Positions 42,672-54,044 of a stretch of 64,000 nt of DNA are shown piece after piece. The notes below the pieces were generated by a model that ran no database searches, was not told where the DNA came from, and saw only the letters and a list, made by a program, of their open reading frames with translations. The DNA is from Crambe crambe (lineage: Eukaryota; Porifera; Demospongiae; Poecilosclerida; Crambeidae). The stretch spans positions 3,118,404 through 3,182,403 of the forward strand of contig OZ004597.1 of NCBI GenBank assembly GCA_963924555.1, written 5' to 3'. Position numbers and translations under genes: made by a program. Every line of letters begins with the position of its first letter. The first letter of the stretch is position 1.

Positions 42672-44394
42672 TAATTCCCTTCTTTGGCCTCTCTCTTCCA
42701 TTCTCTTCTAGTTTTCCATTGTGTGTGGGTATAAATAAGAATTGTGTATTTTATTTCCTTTATATTCATCACATTATGTCAGACTCTGTAGATTTTCTAT
42801 TGTGTTATAGAAATTGAATTCACTTGTTTGCAAATTTCATGAAGGAAAGGACTTTTTTTTTCCAAGGCCAAATTTCAAATTAGAGAGGTTCAGAGTGTCA
42901 AGTTATGATGGACTACTGCTTGTCCAACTGCATTTTCTTAATATTGATTGTTCACAACTCTTCCATTGCCAATTTCTATTGTTTTTTTGGTGGTAAATAT
43001 TGGTCAGGGAGGTGGCTGCAAACTTGATTAAGCAGCCCGTTTGATTTTGCTGGACCTAACATAGTCATGTACCTCATCAAAGAACAATGAAACTAATATT
43101 ATACTATGATAAAAAAAGTCCCCAAGTGCATGCAACTTTGAGGTGTGCCTCCTTTTCTTGGTAAGACAGCAGGTTTGGGCTTCACTGCATACTCTTCCAT
43201 ATGTGGAGAGTTACAATAACCTCCCACATATAAAATTACTCCAGCTGAAATAAGCGTGGAGTAGTCCAACCGTTATAAGAACACATGACAGACGTTTGGG
43301 CAATTTGCATTTCTGAAAGCTAATTAAAATGAGTAAGTAGTAATGATGTATTCAGCTTATTGCTTTTACTATAAAGTTTAGTTAGCACAGGGAAAGCAGA
43401 AACGATGCATCAATTTTTATATATGCTTTGGTCTTGTTGATATTTTTATTGCAAATATTATTGTTGGTCTTTTGGTATGGAGGAATGTAATCAGAGGGTT
43501 GCACAACGTTAGTAAGAAGGTAGTAACAGCTATGTGGGGCCAGGTGTACATAATGAAACAGCTGCAGCGTATATGGCATGCCATTCAATGTATGCATACC
43601 ACCATAAGATTGACTCGTTGCAAGACAACATGACCAGAGTATGTTGACATAGAAGTTGTACAGCAGCACACAAATTGGAGAGCCGGATAGTGAAACACCA
43701 ATGGCATTCTAGTCATAGCAGAGTAATATCACTTGGCTACTCCGCATTTTTTTGCTGATGCCTAAAAGTGATAGGTGTTCTGTACTTTCACTAATTCGCT
43801 AAATGCTCTTGATGTTTGCAGACACATACTGAACATCAAATGAATATGATATGATATCACTTGTACTGGAAAGGTTCTCCAAAAGAGGACAAACCTCTCT
43901 CGACAAAGGACAATACCTTTGTTATACAGAATAGCCTCCAACCTCTCTACAAAGCTTAAGGACAAAAGGCTGGGTCCCATTAAAACCCCACACAGTGCTA
44001 TAGGTATCGATATCTCTCAGTACATTATTGTCAATAGTGTGAGTGAGTTTTGGGTATGGTATCCCGGTATAGTAGAGACATAGGTACCAGATGTTTATGT
44101 TATCATGGAATTTTTGGGGTTCAATGCAGATTCATCCCACAATGGGTATAGTTTAAACAATGGCTACCACCGCACCTACCACACAACCAAATATCTGTGC
44201 ACCACGGGCTCCCAATTGGAAGCTAGAAGGAAGAAAATTTTATTTCTATGATAATTTTGCAAGAAGAACTGCAGGGGACTGGCAGTGAACCTGGTTCTCC
44301 CATTATACTTTGATTGGATGTGGATGAATATACATAAATTTTGACCCTTATGTTATAATAGGAGAAAGATATTACACTATTGTAGGATATGGTA
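42672..44394. other. Convergent intergenic region EEF1AKMT1 / NUP43
   Basis: 1.7 kb holding both 3' UTRs. A repeat segment at 43870-43980 (AAGAGGACAAACCTCTCT, GGACAAAAGGCTGGGTCCCA) resembles 41390-41435 in the neighbouring intron, so a dispersed repeat family is present. No supported gene. Confidence 0.55.
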
Positions 44395-47300
44395 TTATGT
44401 TAGAGTCAAACTTGGTACGATGAATAAAGCTTCGCTGTCTGTCCCACAGAGCAAGTGTTCGGACTCAATGTCAAGGGAGTTGACAGAGATGCCACTGTGA
44501 CCACCAGGGGAAAAGTCATCAACGTGCATCCTTCCATGCTGCAGTGCTCCTGATAACCACGGACTAGTGAGTGATGTCGGCATCTCTTTCACACCAGCGG
44601 ATTCAAACTCGGCAAGAAAGGTACTCTGGAGGGATTGCTTCTCGGTAGCTGTTGTTGAACGTGCCTTGGGGATGTTAGGAAGTGTCAAGGGATGCTGGTT
44701 CTCAGAGTTTCTAGATAAGTTTAAGGAATGGTGGTGGTGATGTTGGTAGAGTGATGGTTGCAGTTTCACAGTGGAGGGAGCGTGCTGGTGACTTGAGATG
44801 CTATTAGCGTCCCAGTGCCATAACCCTCCATCCTGAGAGCAAGTGAAGAGATTATTGGGATGTGAAGAGTCGAATTTTACCTCCCAAACTACAAAAGAAA
44901 TAAAATTTAATAAGTGAATTGGCAATCCTGCGGTGAATACTCTGCAACAGGTAAAAAGTGTCCAGCTTATAGGCTTGCACTCCATACAGCAAACCTCTAA
45001 CTAAATATCACCTGCAAATATTCATTTCTTTGAGATTTGCTTATATGGCAATCTCATTATTATTATCATGGAAGTTATGCAGAATTGTAGACACAATTTT
45101 ATAAGAAGGTTAACAATTAATTACTCACACCAGGAATGCCGTCACGGTCAAGCAAAAGTATTCTCCAATAAAAGAGAAAATCTATATGGTAAACAGTGTA
45201 CAGTGGAACCCCTAAATGTGGACTCCCTGAAATGCAAAAACCTCTCTAATCAGGACACTTTTTCCTTGTCCCAACACAATATAAATGTGTATAATTTAAC
45301 CCCTGAAATAGGGACACCTCTCTAATCAGGACACTTTTCACTGGTCCCAAAGGTGTCCGCATTTAGAGGTTCCACTGTATCTTTACATCTCACACAATGT
45401 GCCAAACTGTAAGGACAAAATATATATATTTTTTCTTCCTTAAAATGGTGTCTGGAAAGGATCAGATTGATTGGTAGTGACTTATTTTTCTGACAGAAGT
45501 ATGTGACAATAACAAAAATGACTATGGTATACAATGTGCCTCTACATGCCACACAATGTATCAGAATGTAGCACTACATGGTGTACAATGTGGGTACATA
45601 TGACACCATGTACTATCAGAATTTGCCACTATATGGTGGGTACACATCACACCTTGTATTCCACATAGTATAGTACCACAAAACTGTGTGTAAAGACATC
45701 TCTCAGAGAAAGGTATTTTCTCAAGAAGGAATGCCAAGCTTAAAGATCAGCATGAGACTGCTATGGGGATATGTATTTCTATGGGACTGCTATGGGGGAA
45801 CTGTGACCATACCATTTCTATGGGGGAACTGTGACCATAACAAGGAAGTGACCATACCATTTGGAACTGTGACTATACCATTTATGGGGGAATTATCTGT
45901 GGCTATTTCTGTGGGACTGCTATAGGGAACTCATTTCTATAGGAGAACCGGTGTGACCATAAGGAACCGTGATCATACCATTTCCATTTCTATGGGCCAG
46001 TCCCTCTGCTGGCTCTAGTGTATAGTTCTCTCCACTTCCACTGACTTGCACACCTCCTGACCTCCTTATTAAAATTTCTTCTTCTTTTTTTTTGTGATCT
46101 CCCTAATGCCAGAGTATCAAGCACTCCTAGGCACCAAGGGAGTCCAGTGAGTCCACACTGAAGGCTTCCCCTGGTCATAACAGCAATAGTTTGTTGGTAT
46201 GAAACAGCTTTAGTTTTTCCCTTGTGACTTGGTGTATTAACTGAGTGTTATTGATATGGCATTTTTCAATTGCTATTAGGTGGTGAGTGTTAGCACTCGT
46301 TATCACAGGGGTCTCCCCATACACAGCTCCCTATAGCAGTCCCTGGCCACAGATAACGGGCACACTGCATGAGAATTTGAAATGGCCAGTTTTCACTCAG
46401 CAGGGTTTCGTACAAAAATCTGATGAATCCCTGCTCAAGAAATCTCTGAAAATCTTCACACCTCATTGACTTACCATGGTCAGAATGAGCTCTCACTACC
46501 TGTGTATGGTACTTTGGTTGACGCAGGTCTATGAAGCAGACCGATCCATCCCCACGGCCCACGGCCACTATATGCGGTTGCTGGGGGTGACGGTCGAGGC
46601 TCTCGATGGACACACATTGCTCTCCAGATCTAGTGCATAAATATAACATAAACAGCTGACCATTTTAAGGAAACTTTTTAAGTATTGAAAATCCAATTGA
46701 TGACCAATACAATGGGACTGTTATTACATAGTGGCTGGAGAGAGAATGCACAGGGGATAACATATACAGTATAGGCTTCTTCCTCGGCTTGCTCTGATTT
46801 TCAGAACTTATGCCATCAGAAAATTACTCTTTTGTGGAACATAGTTAAGGATATGGTAAGTAATGTCCAACCTTTGACCTATCCTTTATTCTAGCGGATT
46901 AAAATAGCAGTGGTGGAGATAATACATGTTAATGCCGGAATGAGCCTGAAGGTGTACATGTTAATGCTGAGCCTGACAGTACAGGTGTACATGTTAATGC
47001 TAGAACCTGAAGGTAAGTGTACATGTTAAGAGCCTGAGGGTAAGTGTACATGTTAAGAGCCTGAAGGTGTACATGTTAATGCTAGAGCCTGACAGTACAG
47101 GTGTACATGTTAATGCTAGAACCTGAAGGTAAGTGTACATGTTAAGAGCCTGAGGGTAAGTGTACATGTTAAGAGCCTGAAGGTGTACATGTTAATGCTA
47201 GAGCCTGAGTTAATGCTGCTTGAAGGTGATGTTAATGCTGAGCCTGAGGGTGTACATGAACCTGATGCATGGTACGTGTACATGTTAAGAGCCTGAAGGT

Positions 47301-50300
47301 TAATGCTGCCTGAAGGTGTACATGCTAATGCGAGCCTGAAGGTATGGAACCTGGATTATATTGGAGCCTGGAGGAATGAATACAGAGTCAAAGGAAAACC
47401 ACCAGATCAACAACCCCTTTAAGGATATGATAGACACATACATCAAAGCAAATAACAACTTTTAAAGCCAGTCTTCATCGGCATATAAAAATTCAATAAA
47501 ATTCCTCAGCCAATCTGTGAACTATAATTGACATTCCTTGTAGCTGGAGGCAGGATGGAAGGACCAAAAGGTCACAGGGATCTGAGGGTTTGGAGTGTCA
47601 GTTCTGCAGAATTTGATGGATATTTCATACATTGTCAGAGGGCAAACGTAAATACCACTTCAGCATACTTCATGTCATTGGAGGCCACTCAAATATGACA
47701 CGCTTTTAGTCTTTTCAAGTGAGTGGGTTGGATAACCATGGCAAGCCTTACAAAAAAAAAAAAAAAAAAACACCCACAGCTTTTAAGTGAATCTTCAGAG
47801 CATGCTCAAGACACCTCCATAGCAACGGAGAATTAGCACAGGACACAGTGTGACAATAGAAGTCGTAGGGCTGAGGAAAGATGTTCATATTTTCTCCAAA
47901 TTTGCCAGACTGGCTCAATGCAGGTCATGTGGTCTAGGAACTTTTAAGAGTTCAGGCTGACGTGTGTTACCATTTTTGAAGATGAGTGCCAAAGGAGGGG
48001 TCAGGGGAGAAATCTCTTCCAGCTACTATTACTACGTAATAATAAATGAGAAATATGATGTCCAGAAGAGACTGCTATTCCAAATTAGGAAGAAGAAGAA
48101 ATTATTCTAGCAGGAGCCAGGTGAATTCAAGATGAGTCCATTTCTATAATTACGAACACTGTAATTTCATCTATCAACTATTTAAGGAAATCCTATCATT
48201 TTAGGAAAGGATTATGTCATTATCCAACCAACATCTGGTCTCTCCAGACACACACGCACAGGTGGCTGAAATAGCAGTTGCTGCTAATGAGCACAGGAAT
48301 AGAAAGGAAATACTCAAGTCCGGTCCCACCAGGACAAGAACTAATTCTCGTGATATTTTAGTGGAAAACATGAAATATTGGGATTTCTTAATGCACTACT
48401 AAGATCACACAGCCAGCTGGAGAGCATGCAACATAACCATGACAAAATAATCAATAGAACAATGCATAGGAGCATCAGGCAGCAGAGAGACATATAATCT
48501 TGCTGAGTATATGATACGCTTTGTGGATGGAGTAACTGTCTGTCTGTAGTATTCCAACTGAAATGTTATGTATATGTTACACTATATAAGACTTCTGTCT
48601 TCTGGTGCCTAAACGAGTTTGGTCACAAGGCCAATACTGTCTAGTGATTTTTTTTTCTTTTTGTATGTTCATGCACTTTGATAGTTGCCTAGTTTGACCG
48701 ATTTGCCATCAGTAGAGGCTCGGTTACCATCTTTCTATTGGTATCTGAACTCAGGAATTTTGTCATGAAGTGAGCAAGTCACAGTAGCAGCTCAAGGGGA
48801 AAAGTGAATGTAATAATTTTTCTTCAAGTTCTGGATGGAAAAGCAGTCCAGGTTTGGATATGATTGGGATATAAAAGAGCCTTACTCACATGACAATGGT
48901 TTTGGTAGGTCGATCAGTGTTGGTTCTCAAGTCCCAGATCTTGAGTTGTCCAGAAGAGCTGGTGGAAAGAACTTCTAGCTGCAAGCTGCAGGAGAGGGCC
49001 GTCACTATGCCATTATCAGCATTATCTATCAGACAGAAGAGGGAGAAACATTATTATTAATGAGACATGACATGGTCATAGTTAACAAATGACAAGCATT
49101 GTTTTCTCAAAAACCGACCCTGGGAGGAACTTATGCATTATTATTATTACATCAGAAAATTTGTTAATAATTATGTACACAAATTAGGCAATTAGTGTGA
49201 ACTGAAGTTCTTGATCATCCAGGGGCAAAGGAAGCTCAAAGGAGAGGTTAATAACAACTCAAGGAGAAAGGTGGGAGTGACAGCTACTGGAGCACCAGTG
49301 AAATACGGTACCATCTTTCATGTAGCACTTTGACCTCTGACTATAAGAGTTCTGTATAACTTGAGGGGGAGGAAGGAAAGGGATGCTAATGCACCCAATT
49401 TCCCCCCCCCCCCCCCCCCCCCCGATCTTTCATTGAATATACTGAGTTGTAGCATAATAAGAATTTTTCTTGATTGTGCCATTCAAATCGATAGTCATGG
49501 GGTTCAGGTTGGGGAAAGGGTCTGGTGACTCCAGCATACCAGATCAGTTCTAGTGCCAGAATCTGGCACTGGCCAATTAACTACCACACGCTAATTAACA
49601 ACGTTGACTACGTCTGGATAGTCTGGATAGAAGATATGATGGTCATTCAAGCGATTAGAGATGCTGCACAGAGAAGGCAGCTAAGACCTAAGTGTTAGGA
49701 TACGACAGACTGATAGCCTTGAAAGCTTCAAAGATCTGACCACGTCTGGATAGAGATATGATGTTTTTGATTGATGGCCGTTTCAACCGCTGCAAAGGAG
49801 GCAGCCAAGCGTTAGGGATACAAGACTGAAAGCCTGCATGCAAGCTTCAAGTAACTGGAATACGCATGCGCAACGTATAAAAAGAACTGATCCAGTATGC
49901 TGGAGTCACCAGACCCTTTGGTCTTTTTGCGCGAGGGGCAGTAACGCCAGACTAGTTTGTATCTAGACTTTAACAGTATGAAAGTACATACCAATTACAG
50001 TGAGGGGTTGAAGGTCACTAGTACGTAGGACAGTAATCCTTCCATCAGTGCCACCTGTCACCACATTGACCCCACCTCCCACTCCACAGACTGCTAAGGC
50101 TGTACAGGACGTTGGTTCTCCAGACGGAAAGTGATGAAGGTTCTCCCAAAATTGCAGCTGTTTCAGTACCTATTAACATGAAAGTGTTGCAATCAGTTGT
50201 TAGGTAAGGTGTAGAAAAAACTTAACGCTTATTATTATTAGGTAAAGGGTTTTCGAAACAATTATCACATGGTAAAGGGTTTGAACATTAACTACATTAC

Positions 50301-50706
50301 ACTCACCCTGGAGGACATTAGATACTTTAAAAGCACTACCCCTCCATCTTCAAAACTTGCCACCATGCTTTGCTCATCGAGAAAGCAGAGATCAGAGATA
50401 CCTGCTTGAGTGTGACCTGCTCCAATCCACTCACATAACTTTTCTGGCTCCACAATTGACCTTGAGTCCTCAGGGCCTTCTCTATCTCTAAATTCCCACA
50501 TGCATATCCTATTCACCTGAGATATGAAGGTCATTAATAGCGACATCGTCATTACTCTGATTAATGCCCACCTCATCTTCATAACTTCCAGAAGCGAAGA
50601 TTTCAGAGGCCCCAATGGCGCCTACAGGTTGGGGCTTCCATCGAACCTTGGCTACTTTGTAACCTACATATTTCACCACGGGCGCTCTCTCTTCTGAAGA
50701 AGACAT
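44395..50706 (-). CDS. NUP43: NUP43, WD40 nucleoporin of the Nup107-160 (Y) complex, 435 aa
   Basis: Seven-bladed WD40 protein of the nuclear-pore Y complex. Exons: 50572-50706, 50307-50516, 49992-50169, 48890-49025, 46475-46629, 44395-44888; 436 codons. The N-terminus VAKVRWKPQPVGAIGASEIFASGSYEDE matches human SKTRWRPLPPG ... FATGSW. Later blades show GGTDGRITVL, GQLKIWDLRTN, LDRHPQQPHIVAVGRGDGSV and HPNNLFTCSQDGGLWHWD, and the C-terminus ISVNSLDI ... LLCGTDSEALFIV matches human LSVNTLDV ... VCGTDAEAIYV. The insert after WHWD is longer than in human and has a His run. The frame stays open 43 codons upstream to an ATG at 50833-50835, but homology favours 50706. Introns 4 and 5 hold several repeat arrays. 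Confidence 0.95.
45201..45377. mobile_element. 177-bp TIR MITE flanked by TA (CAGTGGAACCCC family), NUP43 intron 5
   Basis: Starts CAGTGGAACCCCTAAATGTG and ends with CGCATTTAGAGGTTCCACTG, inverted over about 27 bp, with TA on both sides (45199-45200, 45378-45379). The interior has two CCTCTCTAATCAGGACACTT words in direct order. The end sequence CAGTGGAAC with a TA duplication is typical of pogo/Tigger- or Tc1-like MITEs. No coding capacity. Best-preserved member of its family here. Confidence 0.85.
45740..45985. repeat. Degenerate tandem repeat (GGGGAACTGTGACCATACCA)
   Basis: Irregular repeats of CTATGGGGGAACTGTGACCA and CATTTCTATGGGACTGC in NUP43 intron 5. Confidence 0.75.
46920..47350. repeat. 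Minisatellite with 116-bp higher-order repeat, NUP43 intron 4
   Basis: Basic unit is about 28 bp: GTGTACATGTTAATGCTAGA plus GCCTGAAG. A block of about 116 bp made of four variant units (with GGTAAGT inserts) is repeated essentially identically at about 46980 and 47096. Decayed units continue to 47345. Confidence 0.85.
49404..49423. repeat. Poly-C homopolymer
   Basis: Twenty consecutive C on the plus strand in NUP43 intron 3. A similar run is at 29939-29957. Confidence 0.95.
49515..49919. mobile_element. 405-bp non-coding element with 38-bp terminal inverted repeats, NUP43 intron 3
   Basis: Left end AAAGGGTCTGGTGACTCCAG; right end CTGGAGTCACCAGACCCTTT. Arms pair over about 38 bp with few mismatches. 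The interior holds a direct, diverged duplication (ACGTCTGGATAG ... GATATGATG, twice), a CAGTGCCAGATTCTGGCACTG-like palindrome, and CGCATGCGC with TATAAAA near the right end. No protein. Class unknown; no confident target-site duplication. Confidence 0.75.
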
Positions 50707-50833
50707 TTCACCTGAAACCAGCAGGGCGGGCCACGCCTTCTCCCACGTGGATGTCGCAATAATAAAGCTGAAGGGTGGGCGATTCTGTGAGAGTGTCTGA
50801 TGTGTGGCTTTTCTTTTAAACTGAATGACAGCC
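50707..50833. promoter_or_regulatory. Bidirectional promoter region, NUP43 / XPO4
   Basis: 127 bp between the preferred NUP43 start and the XPO4 start. Contains CCCACGTGG (50738-50746) and GC-rich GGGCGGGCC. The XPO4 ATG lies within CCATGG, so an upstream in-frame NUP43 ATG overlaps it on the other strand. Confidence 0.6.
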
Positions 50834-53800
50834 ATGGACCAAGAACAGCTTATCCAGCTGGAGAAGGCTTCAGTAGACCTAATGGTATGTTCAGTGCAGG
50901 AAGACTCTAGCTAGGCCCAAGTCTACTAATTTTTACAGGACAGGACATAATTAATTTTTGTTATTGTTTTTTAGTCCCCACCACATTCAGTGGGAGCAGA
51001 CAGAAGGCAAGAAGCTGAAGCAATATTCATGGGATTAAGAAAGTCTAAATTACCTTACAGTGCGTGCAAATTCATACTTGGTAAGTGGGTACTTAGGCTT
51101 GCACTTTGCACGCATGCAGTCTGATGAGACAGTCTCACAGGCTGGTCAGAGCCCCCTGGAATTGGAACTAGACTGGTCCCTATCCCATCATCACTTACTG
51201 TACCATATCATGACCACACTTGATGGATGTATTTTGTATTTCATGTTACAACTCATGTTTGATCTTGCTAATTACCCTATGCATGTTTGTAAGCAGACCG
51301 ACAAGTCTTCTTCCAGTCTTGGCAGTGTCTCTAGTTTTTTTTATCCCTTCACTTGATTATCATAGCTAGCTCCATGTTACACATTTCTCTGAAAACGTAT
51401 TGGCCATCTGCCTTGATGCCCTATGGTCTTTTTCTAATGATCTCATCACTGTATTTGATTCACCATGGTTACAGTTACTTCCTTCTCTTTGACAGAGTAT
51501 CCAGATGTTTGTAGTAGGCTGTACATTTTAGCCCCACCCTATTATGATAACATTGCAATGGAACCTCCGCCATTTCAGTGTAACAATATAGGTTTAGTCT
51601 CCATTACATCATAATGATCTCACGGGCTATGTTTATATTGATCAAATTCCTTGTGAATTCTTCCTAGTATTAGTGTGTCAGTGTACATTGTAGGTACATA
51701 GGTGATAATACCTGTTCAATTTGATTGACCGAAGCCTCATAGACTTCAAATAATGTAAAGAAGTGTTCCATTTAACTTCTGTACTGAAGTGACACATGTT
51801 TATCCTAGACATTCTCCCAGCCTTCAATAGCATAAAAGGATATTAAATGGTTGTACTAAGGTACCTTGAATGAGATAAAGAGTACTTGTTGAAGAGAACA
51901 CCCAGACTTCAGATACATCAGGCCAAATAGGCTATATCAATTTATTTCTTATTCACTGACTTCCTTTTCCAGAAAACAGTCGGTCTGACTACGTCCTTTT
52001 TCAGTCTGCCTCAACCATTCGTGAGGCAATCATCAGAGAATGGCCAATCCTTTCTATGGAGGAGAAGACAGAGCTTAGAACTTACTTGATGCATTACCTC
52101 ACCTCACACTTGTCCCTGACTGGCTACGTCCGCAATCAGCTGCTCCAGATTGTAGCTCTGCTGGTCAAGAGGGCCACTCTGGAAGTCGATTGCAAGCAGC
52201 TGTTTGGGTCCGTCTTGGACTCTGTTGCCCAGATGCTGGCCACAGGAGATGTCAGAATGGTGCGTAAGTAAAGGGAAAATATGTATCAGACCTTAAATAT
52301 CTTTCTCTTTCAGAGGCAGCTGGGCTGTTCTTTACTGAGTGCTCTGATGACAGAGTACTCCAGCTCCAGTAGCATCGGTCTTCCTTTGGAATTCCACGCC
52401 CAGTGCAAGCAGGCCATAGAAGTAAGTCAATGAAGATGTCTATTATTCATTAGAGCATTCAATAAGAAGGTATGGAGGTATTCTTACTAGGGACCTCAAA
52501 TTCCTTTTCATATTTGGTTGCCTCAGGCTCATGGTTTCTTACTAGGGGAGTGTTCCCTATATATGGCAGTATTCTTACTAGAGAAATATTCTCTTAATTA
52601 TGGATGTATTCTTATTAGAGAAATGTTCTCTATAGAGATATTCTTATTAGAGAAATGATTATGGATGTATATTATTAGAGAAATGTTCTCTTAATTATGG
52701 ATGTATACTTATTAGAGAAATGTTCTCTATAAAATAGAGGTCTTCTTATTAGAGGAGCGTTCTCTATAATTGTCCTTATTAGAGAAATTTTTTCTATATA
52801 TGGAGGTATTCATATAATATGGAGGTATTCTTATTAGAGGAGTGTTCTCTATGAGATTTCTTTATTATGGCGGTAGTTTACTAATGTGTTAATTTTTATG
52901 TTCCAGAAAGAGCAGCTGCTCCATGTGTTGCACTTTGCAGTTCAAGTCCTCCAACAATTCCTCCTTCTAGACTTCCAAGTCCTCTCTCAAGAAGACCACA
53001 CCCTCCTCTCCAGTTTCCTCTCTCTCGCGTCTCAAGTCCTCAACTGGGACTTTCAGCAAAAAAACATGTTTAGATCTACGATTAACACACACTCCATGAA
53101 TATCATCCTCAAACCACCAAAATCCTACGCCTCCACGTTCCTTGATCCATCCTTCCTTCAGCTCTTCTTTCAGCTTCTCTCCAAACTGAAGTCAAACGAG
53201 GATGACTTCCATCACGTAGTTCAGTGTCTGACTCAGCTCTCCTCTGTCACCACACCTATCTTCTCCTCAGATGAAGAGCAGAAACAATATCTCACCAACT
53301 TTGTGGCCGGTTTCCTAGACTATGTCCATTCAAGGTACTTACAAATGTACGACTTCTGAATGTAGGCACTTTTGAATTAGTGTCCTGATAAGAAGTGCTG
53401 TTCTGATAAGAGGTGTCCTGATAAGTGCTGTCCTGATAAGATGATCAAGAGGTAGCCTCACATCAGAGGTGTCATGATGAGATGAAATATAGATTTAAGT
53501 GTCCAAAGAAGATCATAGTGGTTGTATTTCGGGAAGGTTCACACACTGGACAAAGTCATGTGATCAAAATTGGTTGTGATAGCTACCAGGTTGCTAGATA
53601 GTTAGTTCATGCATGTGATTAAGACACTATGCTTAATTAAAGGGGTCAGTATATTCCATTCTCTTATTGCTGTAATAATAGCTCAGAGCTGAGTCAGCAA
53701 GAAGTCTATGGGTTGTCATGCATACTGTGTCGACTGACTACCACCTTTTCATTGGATCAATTTGCCGCTGTGGGAGTGACTCATATCAAGAGTCTCTTGC

Positions 53801-53967
53801 AGATTATCACTCAACTTGCCTGCCTCAGTGCACAAAAGATAACCAGAGAAGAGGTGAGTGCTGGTGGAGGGAAGAAAACCCTTTACCCTATAGAGTTATG
53901 AGGGATGTAATATTGCCTGACCATTATGCATTTCTCTCCCTCTCTCTCTTCCTTCTCTTCTCCTCTG

Positions 53968-54044
<77 letters not shown>

